Below, in pieces: positions 8,950-18,547 of a DNA stretch of 64,000 bases. The DNA is from Kofleriaceae bacterium (lineage in GTDB: Bacteria > Myxococcota_A > Polyangia > Haliangiales > Haliangiaceae). Position 1 is the stretch's first letter. Each line of letters begins with the position of its first letter. The position numbers and the translations under genes were made by a program. A model generated the notes under the pieces. It saw nothing but the letters and a program-made list of their open reading frames with translations. It ran no database searches and was not told the origin of the DNA. The stretch spans positions 62,001 to 126,000 of the forward strand of contig JACKDR010000012.1 of the NCBI GenBank assembly GCA_020633495.1. Direction: 5' to 3'.

Positions 8950-8989
8950 TTACAGCTCTGTCAGTAGTACCTGTTGACAGCACTGTCAA
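8950..8989. promoter_or_regulatory. Double operator for the TetR-family regulator
   Basis: A perfect palindrome TTGACAG-CA-CTGTCAA occupies 8974-8989. A degenerate copy (TTACAG-CT-CTGTCAG) lies at 8950-8964, its centre 25 bp away. The perfect copy contains a TTGACA (-35-like) on each strand. For tetR, a TAAGAT hexamer at 9000-9005 lies 9 nt before its ATG. The placement suggests one repressor controls both divergent genes. Confidence 0.65.
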
Positions 8990-9014
8990 TAGCAGGGTGT
9001 AAGATGGCGGAACC

Positions 9015-9737
9015 ATGGGAACCAAAGGGCCACGACCCGGGCGCATCCGGCGGACCGCCGACGACGCACGCGAGCTGATCCTGGACGCCGCCGAGGCCCA
9101 GCTGGCGCGCCAGGGCCCCGACTCGCTGCGCCTGGTCCAGCTCGCCGACGAGATCGGCATGTCGCACCCGGCGATCCTCCACCACTTCGGCAGCCGCGAC
9201 GGCCTGGTCCGCGCCGTGGTCGAGCGCACCGCGCGGCGCATCGAGGCCCAGGTGTTCGCCACCCTGCGCGGCGATCTGGGCGACGACCAGGCGGTGTCGC
9301 TCATGGAGCGGCTGTTCCGCGCCCTCGCCGACGAGGGCCACGCGCGCCTGCTGGTGTGGATGTACCTCAGCGGCCACGACGTCGACCCGGTCGGCTACGG
9401 CGTCCGCATGCAGCACATCGCGCAGACGATCCACGCCATGCGGGTCGCGGGCGGCGCGTGCGGCGCCACCAAGGCTGACGCCGAGGACACGCTGTTCACC
9501 GTCCTGCTCGCCGGCCTCGCGCTGTTCGGCAACGCGATCGCGGGCGACGCGCTGCGGACGAGCGCGGGGATCGGAGACGACGTCGACGCGGGAGCGAACG
9601 GGAGATTCTTGACGTGGCTGGCGAAGCTACTGCGGGAGCACCTCGAGGGCGCGGGCAGCGCGGGCAGCGCGGGCAGCGCGGGCGGCGCGGGCAGCGCGGG
9701 CAGCGCGGGCACCGAGCGCAGCGCTCGGAGAGAGTAG
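9015..9737 (+). CDS. TetR/AcrR-family transcriptional regulator
   Basis: A 240-aa regulator. Residues ~15-65 form the TetR helix-turn-helix (ILDAAEAQLARQGPDSLRLVQLADEIGMSHPAILHHFGSRDGL). The rest is a helical ligand and dimer domain containing MYLSGHDVDPVGYG. It probably represses itself and the divergent Coq4-like gene through the palindrome at 8974-8989. The last ~30 residues are a Gly-Ser-Ala repeat coded by a 9-bp DNA repeat (9651-9713) and are likely a recent, functionally neutral extension. The ligand is unknown. Confidence 0.9.
   Translation: MGTKGPRPGRIRRTADDARELILDAAEAQLARQGPDSLRLVQLADEIGMSHPAILHHFGSRDGLVRAVVERTARRIEAQVFATLRGDLGDDQAVSLMERLFRALADEGHARLLVWMYLSGHDVDPVGYGVRMQHIAQTIHAMRVAGGACGATKADAEDTLFTVLLAGLALFGNAIAGDALRTSAGIGDDVDAGANGRFLTWLAKLLREHLEGAGSAGSAGSAGGAGSAGSAGTERSARRE
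9651..9713. repeat. 9-bp tandem repeat inside the 3' end of tetR
   Basis: About seven units of GCGGGCAGC with small variation (one GGC for AGC). It is read in frame as Gly-Ser-Ala and produces the low-complexity tail of the regulator. Confidence 0.8.
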
Positions 9738-9834
9738 CGGGCGCCGCGCGGAGCGGCAGAGCCGACCGGGTCCGCCGGCCGGATCCGTTTCCGCGATCCG
9801 TGGTCCGTGACCGTGACCGGGATCCGTGACCGGG

Positions 9835-9930
9835 ATCCGTTTCCGTTTCCGTTTCCGTTTCCGCTTCCGCCTCCGCCTCCGCCTCCGCCTCCGCCTCCGC
9901 CTCCGCCTCCGCCTCCGCCTCCGCCTCCGC
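9835..9930. repeat. Hexanucleotide array (TTTCCG turning into CCTCCG)
   Basis: Roughly 16 hexamer units between the convergent tetR and cyclase genes: about five TTTCCG, one CTTCCG, then about ten CCTCCG. Just upstream is a small family of CCGTGAC/GGGATCC repeats. The 9738-9949 gap shows no gene. One DNA strand is almost purely pyrimidine. Confidence 0.85.
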
Positions 9931-9949
9931 GGCCTCCCCCGCGGCCGCC

Positions 9950-10576
9950 TCACCCGCCGATCAGACGGAAGCTGCCCGGCGCGACCCTCACCTCGGCGCC
10001 GACCGGCTCGACCTCGACGTCGTCTCGCGCCTTCAGCTCCTCGACCGCCGCCGCCGTCAGCAGGATCTCCTTGGCGCGCGCGACGTCCTCGCCGAGCTTG
10101 CTGGCGGCGTTGACCTCGGCGCCGTAGACGTCGTGGTCGCCGATGCGCAGCAGCCGGCCGTAGCCGATGCCGACGCACAGCAGGATCAGCTCCTCCTCGG
10201 CGCGGCCGACGTTGATCCGCTCGCACGCCGCCATCATCGCGCGCGCGCAGTCGAGGGCGGCGTCGGGGCGGCGGTACAGGATCAGGAAGCTGTCGGCCTC
10301 GGCCTTGATGAGGATGCCGTCGTGGTCGGCGACGATCGGCAGCAGCAGCTCCTTGTGCTCGTGGATCGTCTGCAGGAAGTGGATGACGCCGTACTCCTCG
10401 ACGCGTCGCGAGAAGCCGGACAGGTCGGTGAACATCACGGCCCAGGTCTCGCCGAACAGGTCCCAGATGCGGCGGTCGATCGCGGCCTTGTCGGCGCCGG
10501 GGCGGGTGCGCTCCTCGATGAGCCGCCACAGCCGCGCCTCGCTGCCCTTGAGACGTGGATCGCCGGGGTCGAACAT
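9950..10576 (-). CDS. Adenylate/guanylate cyclase-domain protein
   Basis: A 208-aa protein made mostly of one class III nucleotidyl cyclase catalytic domain (residues ~40-180). It has FTDLSGFSRRVEEYG, which carries the first metal-binding Asp, and ILIKAEADSFLILYR at the position of the second metal motif. The latter is an AEAD variant of the usual GD form, so catalytic activity is uncertain. VYGAEVNAASKLGEDVA follows, as in the family. There are no membrane or sensor domains. The ATG at 10576 is supported by TATCCT ending 7 nt upstream. Confidence 0.75.
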   Translation of the reverse strand: MFDPGDPRLKGSEARLWRLIEERTRPGADKAAIDRRIWDLFGETWAVMFTDLSGFSRRVEEYGVIHFLQTIHEHKELLLPIVADHDGILIKAEADSFLILYRRPDAALDCARAMMAACERINVGRAEEELILLCVGIGYGRLLRIGDHDVYGAEVNAASKLGEDVARAKEILLTAAAVEELKARDDVEVEPVGAEVRVAPGSFRLIGG

Positions 10577-10583
10577 GGCTCCC

Positions 10584-10589
10584 AGGATA
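10584..10589 (-). promoter_or_regulatory. -10-like hexamer TATCCT before the cyclase gene
   Basis: Minus-strand TATCCT ends exactly 7 nt before the ATG at 10576, as at other leaderless-type starts here. Confidence 0.45.
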
Positions 10590-10712
10590 CTCGTGTTGCC
10601 AGCGTCGCGTTCGGCAACGCGCGCCCCGCCGGCCAGACCACGCGGCCCACCGATTCTCGCAACCTGCGTGCGCCGGCGGCTGGCACGTCGGTTGCTGCCG
10701 CCCCCGGTCGAG

Positions 10713-11699
10713 ATGACCTCCCCCATCCACGACGACTCCCTCGTGCCGTCCTCCTCCACCCCGGCGATCCCGACGCTGCTGGCCCGCGCGATGCGCCGGC
10801 TGCGCACCGGCACCGCCGCCGCCGGTGCCGGCGGCCTCGCCCTCACCGGCGCCGCCGCGCTGCAGCTGCCGCTGGCCGCCGCCTGCGTCGACGATCCCGA
10901 GCTGGGCTCGGCCGAGCAGGCCGACTGGGCCCAGTTCGAGGGCCAGCGCAACACCTCCATGGTCAGCTTCACCGGCGACCACTGGTCGGTCTGTCGCCAG
11001 CCCAACACCCGCTTCGGCTGCGGCTCGATCGACGTCTTCGTCAAGCTGCGCGTCAAGCCGGTCGCCGGCGCTGACCTGGCGTGGAAGCGGGTCGGCGTGG
11101 TGTACCACACGCCCGACGACCTCTCCGAGCGCACCGCGGTCGGCTACTACGTCGGCAGCAACGGCAGCGACGAGGAGTGGCACGTCGTCATGAACGTGCC
11201 GACCTGGCAGACCACGGTGCTGTTCGACAGCTGGTACCAGGACGGCGCCGGCCACACCTTCCTCGACGACAACCAGGGCGAGCTGCACGTCGTCAACGAG
11301 GGCCCGGACTACCAGGTCATCCGCATGGAGCCGTGGACCAGCACCGTGACGGTCACCGACGACGGCGTCCAGGGCACGCTGTCGATGCAGATCGCCGACC
11401 TCGACTACGACAAGGGCATCGAGCTGGTGGCGTCGAAGGACGGCTGGCAGACGGTGATCCGCCTCGGCATGGGCAGCGCCGGCGACCACAACGCCTGGTA
11501 CTGGGTCGAGGACTTCCCGTGGAGCCCGGGCCGCGAGCGCTGGCAGATCGACCTCGACCTGCCGGGCGGCGCCGACGCCTTCGAGTACGCGGTCGTCTAC
11601 CGCCACGGCGTCGTCAACGGCGCCCGCACCTACGAGTTCTGGGACAACAACGGCGGCCACAACTACCGCGTCGACAAGCAGACCCCGGGGCCGACGTGA
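10713..11699 (+). CDS. Exported protein with two CBM21-like carbohydrate-binding regions
   Basis: A 328-aa secreted protein. An Arg-containing start, a hydrophobic segment (residues ~30-58) and a Cys after LPLAAA suggest export, possibly as a lipoprotein, although the lipobox is weak. Two beta-sandwich segments follow: ~90-195 (WKRVGVVYHT, then WYQDG, DNQGELHVV) and ~225-325 (GIELVASKDGW, then WQIDLDLPGG, TYEFWDNNGGHNYRV). The final WDNN-G-NY motif is typical of CBM21, which binds glycogen or starch. It lies directly before the PHP and amylase-type genes (4-nt overlap with PHP), which fits a carbohydrate role. Confidence 0.65.
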   Translation: MTSPIHDDSLVPSSSTPAIPTLLARAMRRLRTGTAAAGAGGLALTGAAALQLPLAAACVDDPELGSAEQADWAQFEGQRNTSMVSFTGDHWSVCRQPNTRFGCGSIDVFVKLRVKPVAGADLAWKRVGVVYHTPDDLSERTAVGYYVGSNGSDEEWHVVMNVPTWQTTVLFDSWYQDGAGHTFLDDNQGELHVVNEGPDYQVIRMEPWTSTVTVTDDGVQGTLSMQIADLDYDKGIELVASKDGWQTVIRLGMGSAGDHNAWYWVEDFPWSPGRERWQIDLDLPGGADAFEYAVVYRHGVVNGARTYEFWDNNGGHNYRVDKQTPGPT

Positions 11700-12583
11700 T
11701 CGCCGCGCGCGCCGTCACCGCCGCGGCCGCGCCCGGCGCCGATCGCGTGGCCACCGATCTGCACGGCCACACGATCTTCTCCGACGGCCGCGCCACGCCC
11801 GAGGACTACGTCCAGTTCCGCGCCGAGCTCGGCCTCGAGGTGATCGCGATCTCCGATCACGACACCTTCGCCGGCGTGCCGCGCGCGGCCGCCGCGGCGC
11901 GCACGCTCGGCGTCACGCTGCTGCCGGCGATGGAGGTCACCTCGTTCGTCCACTTCGGCACGCCGCGCGCCGAGCAGGTCCACGTCCTGGCCTACTTCCC
12001 GCCGGGCCGCGCCCTCGACGGCACGCTCGGCGACACCGCGCTGGGCGCGCGGGCGGTGCGGGTGTGCCGGCGCTGGCGCGAGCTGTGCCTCGACTGGCTC
12101 GACCGGCTGCCGGCGGCGCGCCGCTGGTTCATCGACCCCGATCGCGCGCTCGAGCGCCGCCACGGCACCGAGTTTCCGCAGCTGCAGAGCTTCCTGAACC
12201 TGCTGCTGGCCCGCGATCGCGGCGTCTACCAGGAGTTCATCCGCCACCACGTCCGGTTCTGGACCGAGGACGCCGCGCTGTTCGGCTGGTCGCCCGAGGA
12301 GGCGATCGAGACGATCCGCGGCGACGGCGCGATCGACATCGTCGCCCACCCGGCGCGGATCCGCGACAAGGCGCGGATGGCCCGCGTCCTCGACCACGCC
12401 CAGGGCCACGAGGTCTACACCTCGCGCCACGTCGCCGAGGTCGCCGCTGGCTTCCTGGCCCGCGCCGAGGCCACCGGCAAGCTGTGGACCGCGTCGTCGG
12501 ACGATCACGGCCACGCCACCTACGTCCGGCCCGCCGACGGCACGCCGCGCGCCACCGTCGAGCGCCTGCTCGCGGGCGGCTAG
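11696..12583 (+). CDS. PHP-domain metal-dependent phosphoesterase
   Basis: A 295-aa PHP protein. Metal-ligand motifs are all present: DLHGHTIFSDG (~21-31), ISDHDT (~59), a Glu in MEVTSF, HPARIRD (~218) and SSDDHGH near residue 270. Such enzymes hydrolyse phosphate esters or 3'-5' phosphoadenosine-type substrates; the substrate here is unknown. The GTG start overlaps the stop of the CBM21 gene (GTGA), which points to translational coupling, and the amylase-radical-SAM gene begins 14 bp downstream. A compact three-gene operon is likely. Confidence 0.8.
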   Translation: MIAARAVTAAAAPGADRVATDLHGHTIFSDGRATPEDYVQFRAELGLEVIAISDHDTFAGVPRAAAAARTLGVTLLPAMEVTSFVHFGTPRAEQVHVLAYFPPGRALDGTLGDTALGARAVRVCRRWRELCLDWLDRLPAARRWFIDPDRALERRHGTEFPQLQSFLNLLLARDRGVYQEFIRHHVRFWTEDAALFGWSPEEAIETIRGDGAIDIVAHPARIRDKARMARVLDHAQGHEVYTSRHVAEVAAGFLARAEATGKLWTASSDDHGHATYVRPADGTPRATVERLLAGG

Positions 12584-12597
12584 GGCGACGGCGCGTG

Positions 12598-15500
12598 ATG
12601 GACGTCGACCGCGTCGTCGATCCGGCGGGCGCCGCCACGGTGGCGCTGCGGTGCCGGCCGCCGCGCCCGCTCGCCGCGGTCGAGCTGTGCGGCGAGCTGC
12701 CTCACTGGGAGGAGCCGCTGCCGCTGCGCCCGGCCGGCGGCGGCCGCTTCGAGGCCACGCTCCGGCTCGGCCCCGGGGTCTACGCGTACAAGCTGCGCGC
12801 CGACGACGGCGCCTGGCTGCTCGACGCCGACAACCCGCGGACGGTCGCCGACGGCGACGCCCGCAACAGCGTCCTGGTGGTCGGCGGCACCGCCGAGCCG
12901 GTGCTGCACGCGCCGGCGCCGCCGTGGCTGTGGGCCCGCGACGACGGCCGCGTCGTGATCCGCGCCGCGCTGCGCCGCGCCGCCGGCGCCGGCCTGCGCC
13001 TGCGCAGCTCCGAGGGCGAGCGCGCGATGCGCGTCGTCGGCGGCGACGGCGAGCACGTCCTGCTCGAGGCCGAGCTGCCCGGGGTCGCCTGCACCCTCGA
13101 GTACGGCTTCGTCCTCGGCGACGGCCGGCTGGTCGCCGGCCCCGGCGGCGCGCTGCTGCGCGCCAGCCTGCGCGCGCTTCGGCGACGGCGCGCCGGCGTG
13201 GTGGCGCGACGCCGTGGTCTACACCGTGCTCGTCGACCGGTTCCGGCGCGGCGGCGGCGACGGCGCGTGGCCGGCCGCGGCGTCGTGGCAGCGCGAGGCC
13301 CGCTGCGGCGGCGACCTCGACGGCGTCCGCGAGGCCCTGCCCCACCTCGTCGACCTCGGCGTCACCGCGCTGCACCTCACGCCGGTGACGCCAGCGCCGT
13401 CGGCGCACCGCTACGACGCCACCGATCTGCGCGCGGTCGATCCCACGCTCGGCGGCGACGCCGCGCTCGAGCGCCTGATCGCCGCCGCCCGCGCCGCCGG
13501 GCTGCGGGTCATCGTCGACCTGGTCGTGACCCACGTCGATCGCGACTTCGCGCCGTTCCGCGACGTCCGCGACCGCGGCCCGGCGTCGCGCTACTGGGGC
13601 TGGTTCCGGTGCCACCGCTGGCCGTTCTTCGACGGCCCCGACCCCGGCTACCAGCACTACCAGAAGGGCCGCTGGCCCGAGCCGCTGCTCGACCTCGACG
13701 AGCCCGAGGTCGTCGCCTACCTCGCCGACACCGTCGCCGCGTGGATCCGCCGCGGCGCCGACGGCGTCCGCGTCGACGCCGCCGCCGACGCCCCGACCGC
13801 GCTGACCGCCGCGCTGCGCGCCGCCGCCCGCCAGGCCCGCGCCGACGCCGTCGTCTTCGGCGAGGTCGTGCCGACCCGCACCGAGCGCTGGGTGCCGGCG
13901 ACCCTCGACGCCGCCACCGACTTCGCCGGCCGCGCCGCGTGGATCGACTGGCTGACCGGCGCCGACGACGCCGCGACCCTGGCCGCGGGTGCGGCGCGGC
14001 GCCGCTTCCGCCGCGGCGCCGGCCACCAGGCCCTGGCGTTCACCGGCACCCACGATCAGCTGCGGATCGCGACCGTCACCGGCGACGCCGCGCTGGCCCG
14101 CCTCGGCCTGGTCGCGGTGGCGCTGGGCGCCGCGGTGCCCCTGCTCTACTACGGCGACGAGGTCGGCCTCGCCGCCGACGACGCGACGCCGCGCGACTTC
14201 GAGGACTCGTGGCCGGATCGCCAGCCCATGCCGTGGGACCCGGCGCGCTGGGATCGCGCCACCCTCGACGCGGTCGCCGGCGCGCTGCGCCTGCGCGGCC
14301 GCCGCGACGTCCTGCGCCGCGGCGACGAGGAGGTGCTCGCGCTCGACGACGACCTGGTGCTCGTCCGCCGCGTCCTCGGCGCCGAGCGCGTCGACGTGGT
14401 CCTGCACCGCGGCGCGACGCCGCGCGCGGTGACGCTGCCGGGCGGCCCGGCGCGGGCCCTGCTCGCGGTCGGCGGCGCCGCGATCGTGGCGAGCCCGACG
14501 CCGACGACGACGCGGCCGACGGCGTCGCGCTGGCGCTGCCGCCGCGCTCGGCGCTGGTCCTCGACCGCGGCCCGGCCGCCGACCCCGACGCCGCCGCGCT
14601 GCGCCGCCACAACGCCGACCTCGCCGGCGCCGCCTACCGCGACGGCCTGATCGCGATCCCGTCGCACCCGACCCGGCTGATCCTCACGGTCACCGAGGCC
14701 TGCAACCTGCGCTGCGCCCACTGCATCACCGGCGCGCCCGAGGCGACCCGCAGCGGCCGCGCCCGGACCCTGGCGCCGTGGGCGCTCGACGCCCTCGCCG
14801 AGACCTTCGCCCACGTCGATCACGTCGCGTTCACCCACGGCGGCGAGACCGTGACCGCGCCGATCTTCCCCGAGGTGCTGCGCCGCCTGGCGCGCGCCCG
14901 CGCCGGCCGCCCCGGCCGCGCCGAGGTCCACCTGGCGTCCAACGGCATGCTGCTCGATCCCGAGCGGCTGCGCCGCCTCGTCGACCTCGGGCTCAGCTCG
15001 CTGATGATCTCGATCGACGGCGCCACCGCGGCCACCAACGATCGCATCCGGGTCCTCGGCAAGCTCGACCGCGTCCTCGATCACGTCCGCGCCGCGGTCG
15101 CGCTGCGCGACGCCGGCGCCGACCTGCGGATCGGGCTGTCGTCGGTGCTCGGCCGCGCCAACCTCGGCGAGGCCGCGGCGCTGGCCCGCCTGGCCGCCGA
15201 CCTCGGCGTCGACTGGCTCAAGCTCGAGGAGACCTACCCGGCGACGCCGTTCGCGCGCCGCGACCTGATCGCCGCCGACGCGCCCGAGCTGCGCGATGCG
15301 GTCGCCGCCGCCGCCGCCGCGCTGCGCGGCGGCCGCGTGGTCCTGGTCGACCACGTCGATCCGCCGGCGGCGTGCCCGTGCCAGGCCACCGCCGCCGACC
15401 GCGACCGCGCCGCCGCGTTCCGCGCCGCCGACGACTTCGCCCACCGCGCCCGGCTGGCGCCGTGCCGCGCCGCCTGGGACCAGGCGTTCGTCGATCCCGA

Positions 15501-15654
15501 CGGCACCGTGCGCGCGATCGACCACGCCGGCCCGGTCCTGGGCCACCTGCTCGACGCCCCGCTCTTGTCGCTGTGGAACGCGGCGCCGGCCCAGGCCCTG
15601 CGCGCCCGCGCGATCGCGGCGTCGACGCCGGCCAGCCGGGCCGCCTGCGCCTGA
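12598..15654 (+). CDS. CBM48 - GH13 amylase - radical SAM fusion gene, broken by two opposite 1-nt shifts
   Basis: Corrected, this is one ~1018-aa protein. Residues 1-~100 form an AMPK/CBM48 glycogen-binding module (GVYAYKLRADDGAWLLDADNPRTV). Residues ~205-640 form a GH13 amylase, and ~690-1018 a radical SAM enzyme. The reading frame moves +1 at about 13171-13177 (a CGCGCGC run) and back at about 14494-14496 (CCC). Deleting one C at the first site and adding one C at the second gives unbroken, family-like protein. The radical SAM part has no ATG, GTG or TTG of its own between the amylase end and its CxxxCxxC motif, so a true fusion is likely. Whether the shifts are sequencing errors or a dead gene is open. 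Confidence 0.7.
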   Translation: MDVDRVVDPAGAATVALRCRPPRPLAAVELCGELPHWEEPLPLRPAGGGRFEATLRLGPGVYAYKLRADDGAWLLDADNPRTVADGDARNSVLVVGGTAEPVLHAPAPPWLWARDDGRVVIRAALRRAAGAGLRLRSSEGERAMRVVGGDGEHVLLEAELPGVACTLEYGFVLGDGRLVAGPGGALLRASLRALRRRRAGVVARRRGLHRARRPVPARRRRRRVAGRGVVAARGPLRRRPRRRPRGPAPPRRPRRHRAAPHAGDASAVGAPLRRHRSARGRSHARRRRRARAPDRRRPRRRAAGHRRPGRDPRRSRLRAVPRRPRPRPGVALLGLVPVPPLAVLRRPRPRLPALPEGPLARAAARPRRARGRRLPRRHRRRVDPPRRRRRPRRRRRRRPDRADRRAARRRPPGPRRRRRLRRGRADPHRALGAGDPRRRHRLRRPRRVDRLADRRRRRRDPGRGCGAAPLPPRRRPPGPGVHRHPRSAADRDRHRRRRAGPPRPGRGGAGRRGAPALLRRRGRPRRRRRDAARLRGLVAGSPAHAVGPGALGSRHPRRGRRRAAPARPPRRPAPRRRGGARARRRPGARPPRPRRRARRRGPAPRRDAARGDAAGRPGAGPARGRRRRDRGEPDADDDAADGVALALPPRSALVLDRGPAADPDAAALRRHNADLAGAAYRDGLIAIPSHPTRLILTVTEACNLRCAHCITGAPEATRSGRARTLAPWALDALAETFAHVDHVAFTHGGETVTAPIFPEVLRRLARARAGRPGRAEVHLASNGMLLDPERLRRLVDLGLSSLMISIDGATAATNDRIRVLGKLDRVLDHVRAAVALRDAGADLRIGLSSVLGRANLGEAAALARLAADLGVDWLKLEETYPATPFARRDLIAADAPELRDAVAAAAAALRGGRVVLVDHVDPPAACPCQATAADRDRAAAFRAADDFAHRARLAPCRAAWDQAFVDPDGTVRAIDHAGPVLGHLLDAPLLSLWNAAPAQALRARAIAASTPASRAACA
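13178..14496 (+). other. GH13 alpha-amylase catalytic segment (middle frame of the fusion gene)
   Basis: This segment carries all four conserved GH13 regions. They are DLVVTHVD (region I), GVRVDAAAD with the nucleophile Asp (region II, ~13.77 kb), VVFGEVV with the acid/base Glu (region III, ~13.86 kb) and FTGTHDQ with the transition-state Asp (region IV, ~14.05 kb). It opens with VVYTVLVDRFRRGG, and PLLYYGDEVGL follows region IV as in amylases. The catalytic residues being intact argues against a long-dead pseudogene. Glycogen-type alpha-glucan is the likely substrate, because a CBM48 module precedes it. Confidence 0.8.
14497..15654 (+). other. Radical SAM domain with SPASM-like tail (C-terminal part of the fusion gene)
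   Basis: After the last beta strand of the amylase C-domain (LPPRSALVLDRG) comes a short linker and then a radical SAM core. CNLRCAHC, the cysteines that bind the [4Fe-4S]-SAM cluster, lies at 14701-14724. It is followed by a GGE motif (FTHGGETVTAP), LASNGMLLD and MISIDGATAATNDRIRV. The C-terminal part keeps several cysteines (CPCQ, APCRAAWDQAFVDPDGTVR, ACA), as in SPASM proteins that bind extra clusters, but is shorter than usual. No small precursor peptide gene was seen nearby, so the substrate is unknown. Confidence 0.75.
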
Positions 15655-15679
15655 CCGGGCGGTCGCCGCGGCGGCGCGC

Positions 15680-16162
15680 CTACGCGGTGCGCCGCAGCGC
15701 CAGGTACAGCTGCCAGTGCCGGACCGCGGCCTGGGCCGAGGCGGCGTCCCCGGACCGCTCGTACAGGCGGGCCAGGTTGAAGTGGACGTCGGGCAGGCGC
15801 TCGTCGCGGGCCAGCGCCTCGCGGTAGGCGGCGATGGCCTCGGCGCGGCGGCCCTGATCCTCGAGCGCGACCCCGAGGTTGAACCAGTACACCGCGACGT
15901 CGCGGCTGGCGCACAGGGCCAGCCGGTAGCAGGCCTCGGCGGCGGCGACCTCGCCGGCCTCGTGGACCAGGCGGCCCAGGTTGTTGCGGGCGTCGGCCAG
16001 GTCCGGGTTGCCGGCCAGGGCCCGCTCGTAGGCGTCGTGCGCGGCGGCGACGTCGGTGCTCTCGAGCGCGACGCCGCGCTCGTACCAGGCGCGCGCGCTG
16101 GGGGCGCGGCGGCAGCCGCGACGGGGTCCCAGACCTCGGACGACGGAGACGACCTCGCGCAT
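15680..16162 (-). CDS. TPR-repeat protein
   Basis: A 160-aa cytoplasmic-looking protein with about three to four tetratricopeptide repeats from residue ~20 to 155 (ARAWYERGVALESTDVAAA, DARNNLGRLVHEAGE, VYWFNLGVALEDQGR, DVHFNLARLYERSGD). TPRs bind partner proteins; the partner is not evident. The ATG at 16162 is supported by a minus-strand TACGTT ending 6 nt upstream. It ends 25 bp from the convergent fusion gene. Confidence 0.75.
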   Translation of the reverse strand: MREVVSVVRGLGPRRGCRRAPSARAWYERGVALESTDVAAAHDAYERALAGNPDLADARNNLGRLVHEAGEVAAAEACYRLALCASRDVAVYWFNLGVALEDQGRRAEAIAAYREALARDERLPDVHFNLARLYERSGDAASAQAAVRHWQLYLALRRTA

Positions 16163-16168
16163 GAGCCG

Positions 16169-16174
16169 AACGTA
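16169..16174 (-). promoter_or_regulatory. -10-like hexamer TACGTT before the TPR gene
   Basis: Minus-strand TACGTT ends 6 nt before the ATG at 16162; leaderless-type arrangement. Confidence 0.4.
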
Positions 16175-16320
16175 GGCGCCCCCTCTGACAGCCACGCGCG
16201 CCCGGCGAGCCCGGTTCAGCCGTGGCCGGTCGCACCTGCGCAACCGGGTCGCGGTGGCCCACGTCCAGGTGATCGGCCGTCAGCGCCACCGGCTTCACCC
16301 GACAGGCCTGCGGCTTCGAC

Positions 16321-16326
16321 TATGAT
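16321..16326 (+). promoter_or_regulatory. -10 hexamer TATGAT before the FHA-sigma54 activator gene
   Basis: TATGAT (5 of 6 consensus) ends 7 nt before the ATG at 16334, supporting that ATG rather than the one at 16322 inside the hexamer. Confidence 0.5.
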
Positions 16327-16333
16327 CGACTCC

Positions 16334-17734
<1,401 letters not shown>

Positions 17735-17912
17735 CCCGCGGCGGCGACGCGCGGCCGCGGCGGCGGCGCGTGCGACACCTGCGACAGTCCCGGGACGCGC
17801 CTGCGACGGTCGCAGGTGACGCTGTGGGTCCCCGGTGGCGACCGCAGATCAGCAGCTTGCGCGGGATCTCGCGCCGTCGGCGCGTGGCACACGACGTGCT
17901 CAGTACCGCCGC

Positions 17913-18401
17913 ATGCGGACGTCCGACCCTCGCGACCCCACCCGGGGGACACGTGCGGTGCGGGCCACGCTGGCGGCGTCCGCGTTCTGTGCCGTCGCGG
18001 CCGCGACCCTGTTCGCGCGCGACACCTTCGGCGCGCCGGCCGGGCTGCACGCGCCGGCGCTGCGCGACGCGCTGGCGCCGGTGCCCGAGCGGCTCGCCGC
18101 CGCCGCGGCCGCCACCCAGGTGGTCGGGCAGGTGCTCGATCGCTGCGGCGTCGGCGTCGAGGGCGCGACCGTGATCGCGCGACCGGTCGCGGTGCCGGTG
18201 ACGACGCTCGGCGTCGCCGCGCGTACCTTCCAGGTCATCACCGACCCGGCCGGCCGCTTCCAGCTCGCCGGCATGCCGCCGGGCACCTACTGGTTCATCG
18301 CGCTGCACGGCGCCGACGCGGTCGGCTCGAGCCCGCCGCTGCCCGTCATCGATCACATCGAGGTCGCGATCCGCCTCGACGACGCTCCGGTCAACGCGTA
18401 G
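17913..18401 (+). CDS. Membrane-anchored protein with carboxypeptidase-regulatory-like domain
   Basis: A 162-aa protein with an N-terminal hydrophobic signal or anchor (residues ~18-38). An Ala-rich stretch follows, then a beta-sandwich resembling carboxypeptidase-D regulatory or PEGA-like folds. The key segment is VVGQVLDRCGVGVEGATVIARP, then FQVITDPAGRFQLAGMPPGTYWFIA. Such domains are structural or ligand-binding, not catalytic. The start ATG is the first with a plausible signal sequence. The role is unknown. Confidence 0.6.
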   Translation: MRTSDPRDPTRGTRAVRATLAASAFCAVAAATLFARDTFGAPAGLHAPALRDALAPVPERLAAAAAATQVVGQVLDRCGVGVEGATVIARPVAVPVTTLGVAARTFQVITDPAGRFQLAGMPPGTYWFIALHGADAVGSSPPLPVIDHIEVAIRLDDAPVNA

Positions 18402-18417
18402 CCGCAGCGCCTCACGA

Positions 18418-18471
18418 ACATGCTGGCGTGGCCGGCGCGGGACTCCCTCGAATCGATCCTTCCCGCGCCGG
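18418..18471. repeat. 54-bp hairpin repeat, copy 1
   Basis: Identical over 54 bp to 18548-18601. Each copy contains an 11-bp perfect inverted repeat (18432-18442 with 18461-18471) around an 18-nt loop holding TCGAATCGA. Both copies lie between the preceding gene's stop and the small gene at 18.7 kb. It could be a REP-type dispersed element or a doubled transcription terminator. Confidence 0.8.
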
Positions 18472-18547
18472 CCGCGCACGCCGCTAGCCCTCGACGCGAC
18501 GCCCCCGGGCGCGCGCCGCTCGCCGCCACCGGCGCGAGCGACCACGG

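Noticed and set aside
12598..15654. Programmed frameshifting in the amylase-radical SAM gene
   Set aside because: The two shifts go in opposite directions, sit in CG or C runs without a slippery heptamer, and similar breaks occur in many unrelated genes here.
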